This document shows, one piece after another, positions 40,586-50,956 of a stretch of 64,000 bases of DNA. Both the position numbers and the translations under genes were made by a program. Below the pieces are notes generated by a model. The model saw nothing but the letters and a program-made list of their open reading frames with translations. It did not search any database and was not told where the DNA came from. The stretch comes from Aliiroseovarius zhejiangensis (GTDB taxonomy: Bacteria > Pseudomonadota > Alphaproteobacteria > Rhodobacterales > Rhodobacteraceae), in assembly GCF_014656375.1 (NCBI RefSeq), contig NZ_BNCH01000001.1, positions 682,001 through 746,000 on the forward strand, read 5' to 3'. Every line of letters starts with the position of its first letter. Within the stretch, counting starts at the first letter, position 1.

Positions 40586-42361
40586 ATGCCCAGCTATACC
40601 GCGCCCACAAAGGACATGGCCTTCCTGCTGCACGAAGTGCTAAAGGCCGAGACGCTGAACATCCCCGGATACAACGACCTGGAACCCGATTTTACGGGGG
40701 CCGTTCTGGAAGAAGCCGGAAAAGTGGCCAGCGAGGTTCTGACACCCCTCAACGTGGTGGGCGATCACGAAGGGTGTCGGCTGGAGAACGGCGTCGTCTA
40801 CACCCCGTCCGGGTTCAAGGATGCGTTCGAGCAGATGAAGGAAGGCGGCTGGACAGGTCTGGACATGCCCGAAGAGTTCGGTGGCCAGAACATGCCCGTC
40901 CTGCTGGGCACCGCGGTGGGCGAGATGTTTTCAGCCGCCAACCAGGCGTTCACCATGTATCAGGGGCTGACCCACGGCGCGGCCTCGGCAATCCTGGCGC
41001 ATGGCACGGATGAGCAGAAGGCGACCTTCCTGCCCAAGATGATCAGTTGCGAATGGACCGGCACGATGAACCTGACCGAACCGCATTGCGGCACCGATCT
41101 GGGCCTGATGCGGACCAAGGCGGAACCGCAGGATGATGGGTCCTACAAGGTGTCAGGGCAAAAGATCTTCATCTCGGCCGGCGATCACGACATGTCCGAG
41201 AATGTCATCCATTTGGTGCTGGCAAAAATTCCGGGCGGTCCCGACGGCATCAAGGGTGTGTCGCTGTTCATCGTGCCAAAATTCAACGTGAATGAAGATG
41301 GGTCGATCGGCGCGCGCAACGGTGTCAGCGTGGGCAACATCGAGAAAAAGATGGGGATCCACGGCAACTCGACCTGCGTCATGAACTATGACGAAGCAAC
41401 CGGTTATCTGCTGGGTCACATGCACAAGGGCATGCGCGCGATGTTCACCATGATGAACGAAGCCCGCCTGGGCGTCGCCATGCAAGGCCTGGCGCAAGCC
41501 GAAGCGGCTTATCAGAACGCCGTGATCTATGCCAAGGACCGCCTGCAAGGACGTGATGTGACCGGCGTCAAGAATCCCGACGGACCCGCTGATCCCCTGA
41601 TCGTGCATCCCGACATTCGCCGGTCTCTGATGGATCAGAAAAGTTTTATCGAAGGTGCGCGCGGCTTCCTTCTGTGGGGCGCGCTGCTGATTGACCAGGC
41701 GCACCGCGCAGACGACAAGGACGCCGATGGTCTGATCAGCCTGATGACCCCGGTCCTCAAAGGTTTCCTGACCGATCAGGGCTTTGACATGACCGTTCTG
41801 GCGCAGCAGATTTACGGCGGCCACGGCTATATCGAAGAACACGGGATGAGCCAGTTCGTCCGCGACGCCCGGATCACCCAGATCTACGAAGGGGCCAATG
41901 GCGTTCAGGCACTTGACCTTGTGGGCCGCAAGCTGGCCGCCGACGGGGGCAAACACGTCATGGCCTTCTTCGATCTGATCAAAGCCTTCTGCAAGGAGCA
42001 GGGTGAAGATGATGCAATGAAAGATTTCATTGACCCCCTTAAAACCGCGTCGAAGCACCTGCAGGCCGCGTCGATGTTCTTCATGCAGAATGGTATGAAA
42101 AACCCGAACCATGCACTGGCAGGCAGCTATGACTTCATGCACCTGTTCGGCCATGTCTGCCTGGGCTACGCTTGGGCGCAACAAGCCCGCGCCGCGCTGG
42201 ACGCCCTTGCAAACGGTACCTCTGACGCCACGTTTTACGAGACCAAATTGACAACGGCGCGCTACTATATGGCACGCCGCCTGCCCGCCACGTCGATGCA
42301 CCTGGCACGGATCGAAAGCGGCGCGGACACCGTCATGGCGCTGGACGCTGAAGCGTTCTGA
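40586..42361 (+). CDS. Acyl-CoA dehydrogenase, large (DmdC-like) clade
   Basis: The 591-residue flavoprotein is longer than the classical 380-residue enzymes because of extra N- and C-terminal helical domains. N-terminal [56 protein letters not shown] (FAD site) and [23 protein letters not shown] (catalytic Glu region, [17 protein letters not shown]) are all present. This clade includes DmdC, the 3-methylmercaptopropionyl-CoA dehydrogenase of roseobacters, and other acyl-CoA dehydrogenases; which substrate is used here cannot be told. It is the first enzyme gene after the MerR regulator and begins beta-oxidation. Confidence 0.92.
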   Translation: MPSYTAPTKDMAFLLHEVLKAETLNIPGYNDLEPDFTGAVLEEAGKVASEVLTPLNVVGDHEGCRLENGVVYTPSGFKDAFEQMKEGGWTGLDMPEEFGGQNMPVLLGTAVGEMFSAANQAFTMYQGLTHGAASAILAHGTDEQKATFLPKMISCEWTGTMNLTEPHCGTDLGLMRTKAEPQDDGSYKVSGQKIFISAGDHDMSENVIHLVLAKIPGGPDGIKGVSLFIVPKFNVNEDGSIGARNGVSVGNIEKKMGIHGNSTCVMNYDEATGYLLGHMHKGMRAMFTMMNEARLGVAMQGLAQAEAAYQNAVIYAKDRLQGRDVTGVKNPDGPADPLIVHPDIRRSLMDQKSFIEGARGFLLWGALLIDQAHRADDKDADGLISLMTPVLKGFLTDQGFDMTVLAQQIYGGHGYIEEHGMSQFVRDARITQIYEGANGVQALDLVGRKLAADGGKHVMAFFDLIKAFCKEQGEDDAMKDFIDPLKTASKHLQAASMFFMQNGMKNPNHALAGSYDFMHLFGHVCLGYAWAQQARAALDALANGTSDATFYETKLTTARYYMARRLPATSMHLARIESGADTVMALDAEAF

Positions 42362-42388
42362 ACCGCGTCAACAAAGCTAGGAGAGAAC

Positions 42389-42601
42389 ATGCCGAAACGC
42401 TTCAAACTGACCCGCCGCTTCCCCTGTGCCATGACAGAGGATGGCTATCGTCGGCTGAGGCGTTTCGCGAAAGAGGCAGGGCTTGACGAAGGTGAAGCCC
42501 TGTCCTTCCTCTTTGAACATTTCGACAGCGTAACGGACCATGAAAACCTGACAGCGCGTCTGCGCCTGTTCAATTCGGAACTGGATGCACGCAAACGCTG
42601 A
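42389..42601 (+). CDS. Conserved-looking small protein in the acyl-CoA operon
   Basis: The 70-residue protein is highly basic at its N-terminus (MPKRFKLTRRF), with Phe and Arg/Lys-rich helices and no Cys or membrane segment. It has a good ribosome site (AGGAG at about 42380) and follows the dehydrogenase gene by 27 bases. It could be a small ligand or nucleic-acid-binding helper, but nothing proves it. A function is unknown; coding is supported by the ribosome site and normal codon use. Confidence 0.7.
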   Translation: MPKRFKLTRRFPCAMTEDGYRRLRRFAKEAGLDEGEALSFLFEHFDSVTDHENLTARLRLFNSELDARKR

Positions 42602-42639
42602 ACACACCGCCCACGGCCATCACAGGAGCCTCCGGCGGG

Positions 42640-42714
42640 GATATTTATGACAAGAAAAATCGCGCTCTTTTTCTTGTCACAAATATCCCGGGGGTCCGGG
42701 GGCAGCGCCCCCGG
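42640..42714. repeat. Dispersed intergenic element, copy 2 (head-to-head), with hairpins
   Basis: The arms GATATTTATGACAAGAAAAA (42640-42659) and TTTTTCTTGTCACAAATATC (42668-42687) are 19 of 20 complementary across an 8-base spacer. A second hairpin CCGGGGGC-AGC-GCCCCCGG (42696-42714) follows. The right half matches the element near 29710, so this copy is a double, inverted version. It sits between the small protein and the GST gene, where it may act as a terminator or processing site within the operon. Confidence 0.65.
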
Positions 42715-42741
42715 CGACGAGGCATCAAAAAGGAGGCATGG

Positions 42742-43377
42742 ATGACAGTCAAGCTCTACTGTTTTGGGGAAAGCGGCAATGCCTACAAGGCGACTCTGAC
42801 GCTGGAGTTGTCCGGTCTGGAGTGGGAGCCGGTTTTTGTCGATTTCTTCAACGGCGAAAGCCGAAGCCCCGCGTTTCGCGAACTGAACCCGATGGGTGAA
42901 GTGCCGGTCATGATCGACGGGGATGTGACCCTGTCTCAGTCAGGCGTCATTCAGGACTATGTGTCGTCGAAATCTGGCAAGTTGGGCGGGCGCAGCGCGA
43001 ATGAACGCCGCGAAATCCTGCGCTGGCAGTTCTGGGACAATCACAAGATGTCCTCGGTTGCAGGCAACACCCGTTTCCTGATGAATTTCCTGCCTGAAGA
43101 CAAGCGTCCCGCCGAAGTCATCGACTTCAATCAGGCGCGACTGAAAAGCGCCTACAAGGTGCTTGAAGGCGAGTTGGCAGAGCGCAACTGGCTGGTTGGT
43201 GATGCCATCACGCTCGCTGATATCTCGTGCTGTGGCTATCTGTATTACCCTGAACCCTTCGGCTTCGACCGCGCCGAATGGCCCGCCATCGACGCCTGGC
43301 TGACCCGGATTTCGGAGACGCCCGGCTGGAAACACCCCTATGACCTGATGCCCGGCTCCCCCGCGGACCGCGCGTAA
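42742..43377 (+). CDS. Glutathione S-transferase family protein
   Basis: The 211-residue protein has a thioredoxin-like N-terminal domain (KLYCFGESGNAYKATLTLELSG, NPMGEVPVMID, LSQSGVIQDYV) and an all-helical C-terminal domain with LADISCCGYLYYPEPFGF. AGGAGG lies just before the ATG. Position between the dehydrogenase and thiolase genes is unusual for a GST and suggests detoxification or thiol chemistry linked to acyl-CoA breakdown (inference). It is preceded by the repeat element, so it may have its own mRNA end. Confidence 0.88.
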   Translation: MTVKLYCFGESGNAYKATLTLELSGLEWEPVFVDFFNGESRSPAFRELNPMGEVPVMIDGDVTLSQSGVIQDYVSSKSGKLGGRSANERREILRWQFWDNHKMSSVAGNTRFLMNFLPEDKRPAEVIDFNQARLKSAYKVLEGELAERNWLVGDAITLADISCCGYLYYPEPFGFDRAEWPAIDAWLTRISETPGWKHPYDLMPGSPADRA

Positions 43378-43399
43378 GATCCTGAAAGGAAGCAAGAAA

Positions 43400-44605
43400 A
43401 TGACCGACGCCTATATCTATGACGCCGTACGCACCCCGCGTGGCAAAGGCAAGAAGGACGGCACGCTGCACGAAGTAACCGCCGTGCGCCTATCTGCGGT
43501 GGCCTTGAACGCTCTGAAAGAGCGTAACAATCTCGACGGCCACGCCGTGGAGGATGTGATCTGGGGCAACGTGACCCAGGTGGGCGAACAGGGCGCGTGC
43601 CTCGCGCGTTCATCGGTGCTCTATTCCGATCTGGACGAACGGATTCCCGGTGTCTCGATCAACCGCTTCTGTGCGTCGGGCCTGGAAGCCGTGAACATGG
43701 CCGCCAACCAGGTGAAGGGCGGCGCGGGCGACGGTTATATCGCCGGCGGCGTGGAAAGCATGAGCCGTGTGCCGATGGGCATGGATGGTGGGGCAATTGC
43801 CGCCGATCCTCATCTGGCGATGAAAGCCTATTTCGTGCCGCAGGGCATCTCGGCCGACATTATCGCGACCGAGTACGGGTTCAGTCGCGATGACTGTGAC
43901 GCTTATGCCGTCGAAAGCCAGAAGCGCGCGGCTGCCGCCCGCGCGGACGGGCGCTTCAAGTCGATCGTGCCGGTCACCGACCAGAACGGGTTGGTGATCA
44001 TGGCCGAGGACGAAATGATCCGCGAAACCACGATGCAGACCCTCGGCGGCCTGAACCCATCCTTCAAGGCAATGGGCGAGGCAATGCCGGGCTTTGATGC
44101 CGTGGCACTTCTAAAATACCCGCATCTGGAAAAGATCAACCACGTGCACCACGCAGGGAACTCGTCCGGGATTGCCGATGGATCCGCCGCCGTGCTGATC
44201 GGCAACAAGGAGTTTGGCGAGCGTCACGGTCTGAAACCGCGTGCGCGCGTCAAGGCAACATCCAAGGTTGGCACCGATCCGACCATCATGCTGACCGGTC
44301 CCGTTCCTGCCACAGAGCGTGTTCTGCAAGCCGCTGGCATGTCGTTTGGCGATATCGACCTGTTCGAAGTGAACGAAGCCTTCGCGTCCGTCGTGCTGCG
44401 CTTCATTCAGGCGTTTGACGCCGACACTGACAAAGTCAACGTGAATGGCGGCGCCATCGCCATGGGCCACCCGCTGGGTGGAACCGGCGCGATGATCCTG
44501 GGCGCGTTGCTGGACGAGATGGAGCGGTCCGACAAGGAGACCGGTCTGGCCACGCTCTGCATCGGGTCGGGCATGGGTGCCGCAACCATTCTTGAACGCG
44601 TGTAA
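43400..44605 (+). CDS. fadA: Acetyl-CoA acyltransferase (thiolase)
   Basis: The 401-residue enzyme has the acyl-Cys motif [16 protein letters not shown] near residue 91, the loop [12 protein letters not shown], the His/Asn motif [10 protein letters not shown], and the C-terminal catalytic [15 protein letters not shown] and CIGSGMGAA. It cleaves 3-ketoacyl-CoA to acetyl-CoA and a shortened acyl-CoA. AAGGAAGCAAG precedes the start. It is directly followed by the multifunctional FadB-type gene, as in fadBA operons (here with order A-B). Confidence 0.92.
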   Translation: MTDAYIYDAVRTPRGKGKKDGTLHEVTAVRLSAVALNALKERNNLDGHAVEDVIWGNVTQVGEQGACLARSSVLYSDLDERIPGVSINRFCASGLEAVNMAANQVKGGAGDGYIAGGVESMSRVPMGMDGGAIAADPHLAMKAYFVPQGISADIIATEYGFSRDDCDAYAVESQKRAAAARADGRFKSIVPVTDQNGLVIMAEDEMIRETTMQTLGGLNPSFKAMGEAMPGFDAVALLKYPHLEKINHVHHAGNSSGIADGSAAVLIGNKEFGERHGLKPRARVKATSKVGTDPTIMLTGPVPATERVLQAAGMSFGDIDLFEVNEAFASVVLRFIQAFDADTDKVNVNGGAIAMGHPLGGTGAMILGALLDEMERSDKETGLATLCIGSGMGAATILERV

Positions 44606-44620
44606 GAAGGAGACGTTACA

Positions 44621-46825
44621 ATGGCTGATTTTCACTATTCCGTGGACGCCGATGGCGTCGCCACCATCACCTGGGACGTGCCGGGCAAATCCATGAACGT
44701 GCTGTCCTATAACGCGCTGCGCGAGTTGGACGCACATATCGACACCGTTCTGGCCGACGACGCCGTGAAAGGCGCGATCATCACCTCGGGCAAGAAAGAT
44801 TTCGCCGGGGGAATGGATCTGAACGTGATCGCCCAGATGAAGAACGACGCTGGCGACAACCCGGCGCAGGGACTGTTCGACGGCGTGATGGGGATGCACG
44901 GCGTGCTGCGCAAGATCGAACGCGCCGGCATGGACCCCAAGACCAACAAAGGCGGCAAACCGATCGTCGCCGCCCTGCCCGGCATCGCGCTTGGCATTGG
45001 TCTGGAAATCCCGCTGGCCTGTCACCGCATCATTGCGGCGGACAACCCCAAGGCCAAGATCGGCCTGCCCGAGATCATGGTCGGCATCTTTCCCGGCGCC
45101 GGTGGCACCACGCGGCTTGTGCGCAAGATGGGGGCGATGGCGGCGGCGCCGTTCCTGTTGGAAGGCAAAACGGTTGCGCCCGACAAGGCCAAAGCGGCTG
45201 GCCTGATCGACGAGGTTGTACCGGCAGACGAACTGCAAGCCCGCGCGAAAGAGTGGGTGTTGAACGCAACCGACGCAGATATCGTCAAACCCTGGGACCA
45301 GAAGGGCTATAAAATGCCGGGCGGTGCGCCCTATCACCCCGCTGGGTTCCAGACCTTCGTGGGGGCCGCAGCCATGATCCACGGCAAGACCAATGGCGTT
45401 TATCCTGCGGCGAAAGCCCTGCTGGCAGCGGTGTACGAAGGTGCGTTGGTGCCGTTTGACGACGCGCTTCGCGTGGAATGCCGCTGGTTCGTCAATGTGC
45501 TGATGAACCCGTCCTCCTCCGCAATGATCCGGTCGCTGTTCATCAACAAGCAGGCCTTGGAAAAGGGTGCTGTGCGCCCGAAAGGCGTCGATGATCAATC
45601 GGTCAAGAAAGTTGGCGTTCTGGGCGCGGGCATGATGGGCGCAGGCATCGCGCTGGTGTCCGCCATGGCGGGGATGGAGGTCGTGTTGATCGACCAGACC
45701 CAGGACGCCGCAGACCGCGGCAAATCATACTCCGAGAGCTATCTGGACAAGGGCATCGCCCGCAAGAAAGCCACGCCCGAGAAGAAAGAGGCCGTCCTGT
45801 CCGCCATCACCGCGACCACCGATCTGGACGCGCTGAAAGGCGCGGACCTGATCATCGAAGCGGTGTTTGAGGACATGGGCGTCAAAGCCGAGATGACCAA
45901 GAAAGTCGAAGCGGTGGTCGGGGAAGATTGCATCTTCGCCACCAACACCTCGACCCTGCCGATCACCGAACTGGCCAAGGCGTCAGTGCGTCCCGATCAG
46001 TTCATCGGCATCCATTTCTTCTCGCCGGTCGAGAAGATGATGCTGGTCGAGATAATCAAGGGCAAGGAAACCGGGGATCGTGCGGTGGCCAAGGCGCTGG
46101 ACTATGTGCGTCAGATCCGCAAGACGCCGATCGTCGTCAATGACGCGCGCTTCTTCTACTGCAACCGCTGCATCATTCCCTATATCAACGAAGGGATGCG
46201 CATGGTTGGCGAGGGCGTCGCGCCCGCGCTGGTCGAAGGGGCGGCGAAGCTTTTGGGCTTCCCCGTCGGGCCGCTGCAACTTGTCGATGAAACCTCGATC
46301 GAGCTGGGCGTGAAAATCGCCAAGGCCACCAAGGCGGCGATGGGTGATGATTACCCTGACGACGCGGTGGACGAGATCATCTTCTGGATGGCCGATCAGG
46401 GTCGCATGGGCCGCAAGGCCAAGGCGGGTTTCTATGACTATGACGACAAGGGCAAGCGCACAGGGTTGTGGGAAGGGCTTGGCGACAAGTTCCCGCTGGC
46501 CGACGATCAGCCTGACCTGACCGAAGTAAAACATCGCCTGATGATGGCACAGGTGCTGGAAGCCGTCCGCGCGCTGGAAGACGGCGTGTTGGAAGACATT
46601 CGCGAAGGTGACGTGGGTGCGGTTCTAGCCTGGGGCTTTGCGCCGTGGTCCGGTGGCCCGTTCAGCTGGCTGGACATGATCGGCGCGGACAAGGCGGTCG
46701 AGATTTGCGATGGCCTGACCGACGCACACGGCGCACGCTTCACCACGCCCGCACTGCTGCGTGATCTGGCGGACAAAGGTGACACATTCTATGGCCGCTT
46801 CGACACCGCGCAAGACGCTGCCTGA
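44621..46825 (+). CDS. fadB: Enoyl-CoA hydratase/3-hydroxyacyl-CoA dehydrogenase (FadB/FadJ type)
   Basis: The 734-residue bifunctional enzyme has an N-terminal crotonase domain ([43 protein letters not shown]), then an NAD-binding domain ([21 protein letters not shown] near residue 327) and C-terminal helical 3HCDH domains ([32 protein letters not shown]). It hydrates enoyl-CoA and oxidises the L-3-hydroxyacyl product, supplying the thiolase. Its start follows the thiolase stop by 15 bases with AGAAGGAG. It ends the operon before a strong terminator. Confidence 0.93.
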   Translation: MADFHYSVDADGVATITWDVPGKSMNVLSYNALRELDAHIDTVLADDAVKGAIITSGKKDFAGGMDLNVIAQMKNDAGDNPAQGLFDGVMGMHGVLRKIERAGMDPKTNKGGKPIVAALPGIALGIGLEIPLACHRIIAADNPKAKIGLPEIMVGIFPGAGGTTRLVRKMGAMAAAPFLLEGKTVAPDKAKAAGLIDEVVPADELQARAKEWVLNATDADIVKPWDQKGYKMPGGAPYHPAGFQTFVGAAAMIHGKTNGVYPAAKALLAAVYEGALVPFDDALRVECRWFVNVLMNPSSSAMIRSLFINKQALEKGAVRPKGVDDQSVKKVGVLGAGMMGAGIALVSAMAGMEVVLIDQTQDAADRGKSYSESYLDKGIARKKATPEKKEAVLSAITATTDLDALKGADLIIEAVFEDMGVKAEMTKKVEAVVGEDCIFATNTSTLPITELAKASVRPDQFIGIHFFSPVEKMMLVEIIKGKETGDRAVAKALDYVRQIRKTPIVVNDARFFYCNRCIIPYINEGMRMVGEGVAPALVEGAAKLLGFPVGPLQLVDETSIELGVKIAKATKAAMGDDYPDDAVDEIIFWMADQGRMGRKAKAGFYDYDDKGKRTGLWEGLGDKFPLADDQPDLTEVKHRLMMAQVLEAVRALEDGVLEDIREGDVGAVLAWGFAPWSGGPFSWLDMIGADKAVEICDGLTDAHGARFTTPALLRDLADKGDTFYGRFDTAQDAA

Positions 46826-46843
46826 TGGCCGCTGAAAACACCC

Positions 46844-46872
46844 AAAAAGCCCGGCCGACCGCCGGGCTTTTT
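46844..46872 (+). terminator. Intrinsic terminator of the beta-oxidation operon
   Basis: A perfect 12-bp stem AAAAAGCCCGGC / GCCGGGCTTTTT with a 5-base loop and built-in T-run follows the fadB stop by about 20 bases. The flanking A-run means it also works for the convergent MAPEG pseudogene transcript. Confidence 0.9.
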
Positions 46873-46882
46873 CAATTTGCGC

Positions 46883-47446
46883 CTACCACATCAGGGCAAG
46901 CAACAGATATCCGGCCATCCCGTAAAGCGCAGCCAGGCTCACGCTCATGAATATCCCGCGCAGCACTGCTTTGCCCCGTAGCGCGCTGTAGGTATAGCCC
47001 AACCTGCCTATGCCAAACCCGATGATCCAGATCTGAGACGTGAGCGTTGATGGCGAAGCCAGTGCCATCAGCAAAGCCAGACCCCCGAACTACATCGTGT
47101 TTTCGGTCGCGTTTCGGTGCGCATTGTGATGCCGTTCCAACGCGCGCCAACCCAATGCCGGCACATCTTCCTTGCGCGCATTGGCTTCTGCATACTCCTT
47201 GGGCGAGGCATAGATGCCGTGGTGCAGGCGGGTCAGTTCACTCCACGTCATCAGCCAGGTATGGTTCAGCAGCAACAGCGCGTTTGCCACAACCAGCGCG
47301 GCCATGACCCCGACAGATGGCAGGGCCACGGTCAAAGGCTCGACACCAAGAACAAGGTTCACCACCATCGAAATCACAATCAGCCCGATAGGGTAGACGA
47401 CGATGATCCGAGTGAGTTTTCGTATGCGTGCCGCACTGTCCGACAT
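46883..47446 (-). pseudogene. MAPEG-family gene split by one in-frame amber codon
   Basis: Reading from ATG at 47446, 118 codons end at TAG (47090-47092); the same frame then continues without other stops to 46883, adding FGGLALLMALASPS and a further 54 residues. Joined, the product is a MAPEG protein (glutathione/eicosanoid type): TM1 near residues 12-32, the loop HHGIYASPKEYAEANARKED, the signature ERHHNAHRNATENT just before the stop, and GFGIGRLGYTYSALRGKAVLRG after it. MAPEG proteins are glutathione-dependent membrane enzymes of unknown role in bacteria. Either the gene is recently inactivated, the codon is suppressed, or the base is a sequence error. Confidence 0.85.
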
Positions 47447-47537
47447 GAAACCCTGCCGTTTCGGCGCGTTTCATCGCGCGCAATTTGATCGCTCAAAGAC
47501 AGGGGCTGAGATCGTCTTAAAATGGGGCGGCTATCAA

Positions 47538-48188
47538 TCAGTCGAACCGATATCCGAAACGGGCAATGTCCGTGGCACAGCATTCTGCAACGATTTCAGC
47601 GAGCTCGTCGGTATAGGCGGCACGATAATCGCGGACGCGGTCAGACCGGTTTACATGCGGCAAAGGGCGCAGTGAGAACCCCAGATGGGTTTCAAAAGGT
47701 GCAAGATCATCGGACAGCGCCTCCATCCGCGCGAACAGATCGCACCGCTCTTGCCCGTTTTGATCCGTCACATAGGACGCAAATGGCGATGCGGCGAAAC
47801 TGTCCAGCGTGTGCTGGTGGGTTACGAACTCCGAAAAGGTCAGGACATGCGCCAGATCGACCGCCGGATGATCGAAATGCTGCGCCTTGAGCCAGTGATA
47901 ATAGCTGACCAGCCTGTCCCACGGGTTGCGCACAAGCGTCACGATGAAATAGTCATCGATCTGGTCTTGCGTTACGGGGCCATAGATATCGCGCAGGCGC
48001 GAATGCTTCCACAACCGCCCGGAGGACTGAACATGCGCCATGCGTTTGCGCCGGCGGATCGCCTTGGGCGTATCACCCAGTAAGATGTCGTCTTTCATCG
48101 CCCGCGCCTCAAGTGCCATTGCGAGAGACGTACCCCCGGTTTTCGGCGGATGGATGAAGATGTAACGACGTCCATGCGAAATGATCAT
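47538..48188 (-). CDS. Sulfotransferase-family protein
   Basis: The 216-residue protein has the 5'-phosphosulfate loop PPKTGGTSLAMAL near residue 14 and the 3'-phosphate binding motif VTLVRNPWDRLVSYYH near 83, both in proper order for the sulfotransferase_2-type family. It would transfer sulfate from PAPS to a sugar or other acceptor. Members in roseobacters often sit in surface-polysaccharide loci, but no such genes are beside this one. No signal peptide or membrane anchor is seen, so it is cytoplasmic. Confidence 0.85.
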   Translation of the reverse strand: MIISHGRRYIFIHPPKTGGTSLAMALEARAMKDDILLGDTPKAIRRRKRMAHVQSSGRLWKHSRLRDIYGPVTQDQIDDYFIVTLVRNPWDRLVSYYHWLKAQHFDHPAVDLAHVLTFSEFVTHQHTLDSFAASPFASYVTDQNGQERCDLFARMEALSDDLAPFETHLGFSLRPLPHVNRSDRVRDYRAAYTDELAEIVAECCATDIARFGYRFD

Positions 48189-48208
48189 GCCCCGACCTTA
48201 GCCGGGTT

Positions 48209-49114
48209 TCAGACCACACGCGAGCGCAGAGAGATGATAGCCCCCGAAACGATAATTAGGGCCATGCCGAAAATTGCGCGGGCAGGCACCGGATCGCCGA
48301 ACAGCACGAAACTCCACCCTGCCGCAAAGGGGAGCAACAGGTATTCATAGATCGCCACCTGTGCCGCCTCTCCCATCTGGTAGCCCTTGAAAATCAGGCC
48401 AACCGCGACAAGCGACCCCACCGCCTGCATCACCGTCAACCCCCAGCCCAGTGGCGTGGGCCAGACCAGACCGCGCAGGATGAACCCGTCCGCACCGGCA
48501 GGCGCCTCGGGCGCCCAAACGGTCATCGCGATCGACCCGATCAGACCGAACAGCCCCAGCGACAGGAAGAAAAACAACAGCATGGACAGGGCACTTTCCC
48601 CTTCGCACCATTGCCGGGTGGCGATCCCTCCAATGGCATAGAAGAACCCGGCGGCCATCGGGACCAGCGCCAAAGGGGCAAGACCGTTGGCAAACGGGTC
48701 CAACACGATCAGCACCCCGACAAATCCGACAATCGCGGCGCCAAGGCGGATTGCACCGACCGGCTGGCCAAGAAACAGGGCAGAAATCAACAAAACCCAG
48801 ATCGGCGCGGTGAACAGCCCGGCGGCAACCTGACCGATGGGCAGAAAGGCCAGGCACCCGAAATAGATCAGCATCGCCACCGCTGCGAACCCACCGCGCA
48901 CCATCACTGCCCAAAGGCGAACAGGCGCCAGTCGTGCATGTCCATACCGGGATAACAGCATCAGAATACCAACAGCCATGATCGCGCGCATCAGGTGAAA
49001 CTGCCACAAACCAAGGTCTTGCGCTATCAGCGTCACGAAATTGTCGAAAAAGCCCAGAAGGAACATTGCCAGACAGATCGTGCCCGCCGCCGCAAATGTC
49101 CGATTTCCTGACAT
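48209..49114 (-). CDS. EamA/DMT-superfamily transporter
   Basis: The start is taken at ATG 49114 with AGGAAGGA upstream; an ATG at 49141 is the alternative. The 301-residue protein has ten transmembrane helices in two EamA repeats (FLLGFFDNFVTLIAQDLG; IGQVAAGLFTAPIWVLLISALFLG; and VAIYEYLLLPFAAGWSFVLFGD in the second). These exporters move metabolites such as amino acids. It is divergent from the acyl-CoA ligase gene. The substrate is unknown. Confidence 0.88.
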   Translation of the reverse strand: MSGNRTFAAAGTICLAMFLLGFFDNFVTLIAQDLGLWQFHLMRAIMAVGILMLLSRYGHARLAPVRLWAVMVRGGFAAVAMLIYFGCLAFLPIGQVAAGLFTAPIWVLLISALFLGQPVGAIRLGAAIVGFVGVLIVLDPFANGLAPLALVPMAAGFFYAIGGIATRQWCEGESALSMLLFFFLSLGLFGLIGSIAMTVWAPEAPAGADGFILRGLVWPTPLGWGLTVMQAVGSLVAVGLIFKGYQMGEAAQVAIYEYLLLPFAAGWSFVLFGDPVPARAIFGMALIIVSGAIISLRSRVV

Positions 49115-49225
49115 GTCGTTTTCGTCCTTCCTGACCGTCATCCCGGGATTGACCACACGGGTGTCGTTCTGATCTGCTTCCAGAACGACATACAGCACTG
49201 ACAAACCGAAACAAGACAGGGAGCA

Positions 49226-50875
49226 ATGCCAATGGGCTGGATGGCTGATGAAACCGGATTGGATAAATGCGCGGCGAATTTCGTGCCTTTGACGCCCCTG
49301 TCGCATCTCAGACGCGCGGCGCTGGTCTTTCCCAAGCGCGAAGCACTGGTCTATGGCGCGCGGCGTCTGACCTATGCCGACTATCATGCGCGCGTCTCGC
49401 GTCTGGCCGCGGCACTGGCCGGACGCGGGATCAAACCGGGCGACGTCGTGGCCACACTTCTGCCCAACATCCTTGCACATGTGGAAGCCAGCTTTGGCAT
49501 TCCCGCCTGTGGGGCCGTGCTGAACACGATCAACACGCGGCTGGATGTGGATACTGTGGCCTATATCCTTGACCACGGCGCGGCACGCGTGGTGTTGGTG
49601 GACACTCAGCTTCTGCCGCTGGCTGAACGCGCCATCGCGCAACTCGCGGATCGGGGCCAGCCCGCCCCGACCATCATCGAGGTCGCCGACCCCGATGCCG
49701 GATTCCCCGCCACCGGAAATCATCTGGAATACGAGGATCTGCTGGCGGAAGGGGATCCCGCGTTCGACTGGATCATGCCGCAGGACGAATGGGAAAGCCT
49801 TGCGTTGAACTACACCTCTGGCACCACCGGGCGCCCCAAGGGCGTGGTCTATCACCACCGCGGCGCCTATTTGATGACGATGGGCACGCCGATCAGTTGG
49901 GGGATGACGCTGTATCCGCGTTATCTGACCATCGTGCCTCTGTTTCACTGCAACAACTGGAACCACACATGGATGATCCCCGCACTTGGCGGCACGGTGA
50001 TCTGCTGCCGCGACATCACCGCCAAGGCAATCTATGACGCGGTCGCGGACGAGGGCGTGAGCCATTTCGGCGGTGCACCGATCGTGCTGAACATGATCGT
50101 GAACGCCCCCGAAACCGATCGCCGCAGCTTCAACCACACGGTCGAAGTCTTCACCGCCGGTGCCCCGCCCGCCGCCGCCACCCTGGCTGCGATCGAACCC
50201 TTGGGTTTCAACGTCACCCAGGTCTATGGCCTGACCGAAACCTACGGGCATGTCACCGAATGCCTATGGAACGGCCCGGAATGGGATGATCTGCCGCAGG
50301 ACGAGAAGGCTTTGATGAAAGCACGCACCGGCGTTGCCATGCCTATGATGGAGCACATCACAGTCCTGGATCCCGAGACGATGGAACAGGTGCCGATGGA
50401 CGGCGAGTCGATTGGCGAGATCATGATCCGGGGCAATTCCGTGATGAAAGGCTATCTGAAAAACCCGGATGCCACGCGCGAGGCGTTCCGGGGCGGTTAT
50501 TTCCATTCGGGTGACATCGCGCATCAGACACCGGATGGCTATATCCGCATCACCGACCGGGCCAAGGACATTATCATTTCCGGCGGCGAAAACGTCAGCT
50601 CGGTCGAGGTTGAGGGCGTCCTGATGCATCATCCCGCCGTCAGCCTGTGCGCCGTGGTCGCCAGGCCGGATGAGAAATGGGGCGAGGTGCCCTGCGCTTT
50701 TGTCGAATTGAAAGACGGCGCACAGGTGACCGAGGACGAGTTGATCGCCTTTGTGCGCACGCGTCTGGCCGGGTTCAAAACCCCGAAAATGATCGAGTTT
50801 TGCGAGCTGCCCAAGACCTCGACCGGGAAGATACAGAAGTTCGAGTTGCGCGACCGGCTGCGGAACACGTCCTGA
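49226..50875 (+). CDS. Medium-chain/aryl acyl-CoA synthetase (AMP-forming)
   Basis: The 549-residue ANL enzyme has the P-loop LNYTSGTTGRPKG near residue 196, YGLTETYGHVTE, and GGYFHSGDIAHQ, with the catalytic Lys motif LPKTSTGKIQKFELRD near the end. The N-terminal region (ANFVPLTPLSHLRRAALVFP, INTRLDVDTVAYIL) places it in the plant AAE/benzoate-type clade rather than acetyl-CoA synthetase. It activates a fatty or aromatic acid to its CoA ester. No dedicated regulator is adjacent. It could supply the acyl-CoA operon 3 kb upstream. Confidence 0.88.
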   Translation: MPMGWMADETGLDKCAANFVPLTPLSHLRRAALVFPKREALVYGARRLTYADYHARVSRLAAALAGRGIKPGDVVATLLPNILAHVEASFGIPACGAVLNTINTRLDVDTVAYILDHGAARVVLVDTQLLPLAERAIAQLADRGQPAPTIIEVADPDAGFPATGNHLEYEDLLAEGDPAFDWIMPQDEWESLALNYTSGTTGRPKGVVYHHRGAYLMTMGTPISWGMTLYPRYLTIVPLFHCNNWNHTWMIPALGGTVICCRDITAKAIYDAVADEGVSHFGGAPIVLNMIVNAPETDRRSFNHTVEVFTAGAPPAAATLAAIEPLGFNVTQVYGLTETYGHVTECLWNGPEWDDLPQDEKALMKARTGVAMPMMEHITVLDPETMEQVPMDGESIGEIMIRGNSVMKGYLKNPDATREAFRGGYFHSGDIAHQTPDGYIRITDRAKDIIISGGENVSSVEVEGVLMHHPAVSLCAVVARPDEKWGEVPCAFVELKDGAQVTEDELIAFVRTRLAGFKTPKMIEFCELPKTSTGKIQKFELRDRLRNTS

Positions 50876-50956
50876 CCCACCACGCGCATTGCCCCGACGC
50901 GGGCAACGCTCTATTCTTGCGGCAATGATAACGAGCAGGCGAGACCCGTCCCGACC

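Noticed and set aside
47075-47092. Frameshift in the MAPEG gene
   Set aside because: Both halves are in the same reading frame; only an in-frame TAG separates them.
49226-50875. DmdB, 3-methylmercaptopropionyl-CoA ligase
   Set aside because: The N-terminal region resembles the AAE/benzoate-type clade more than the DmdB pattern I recall; no dmdA or dmdD gene is near, so I left the substrate open.
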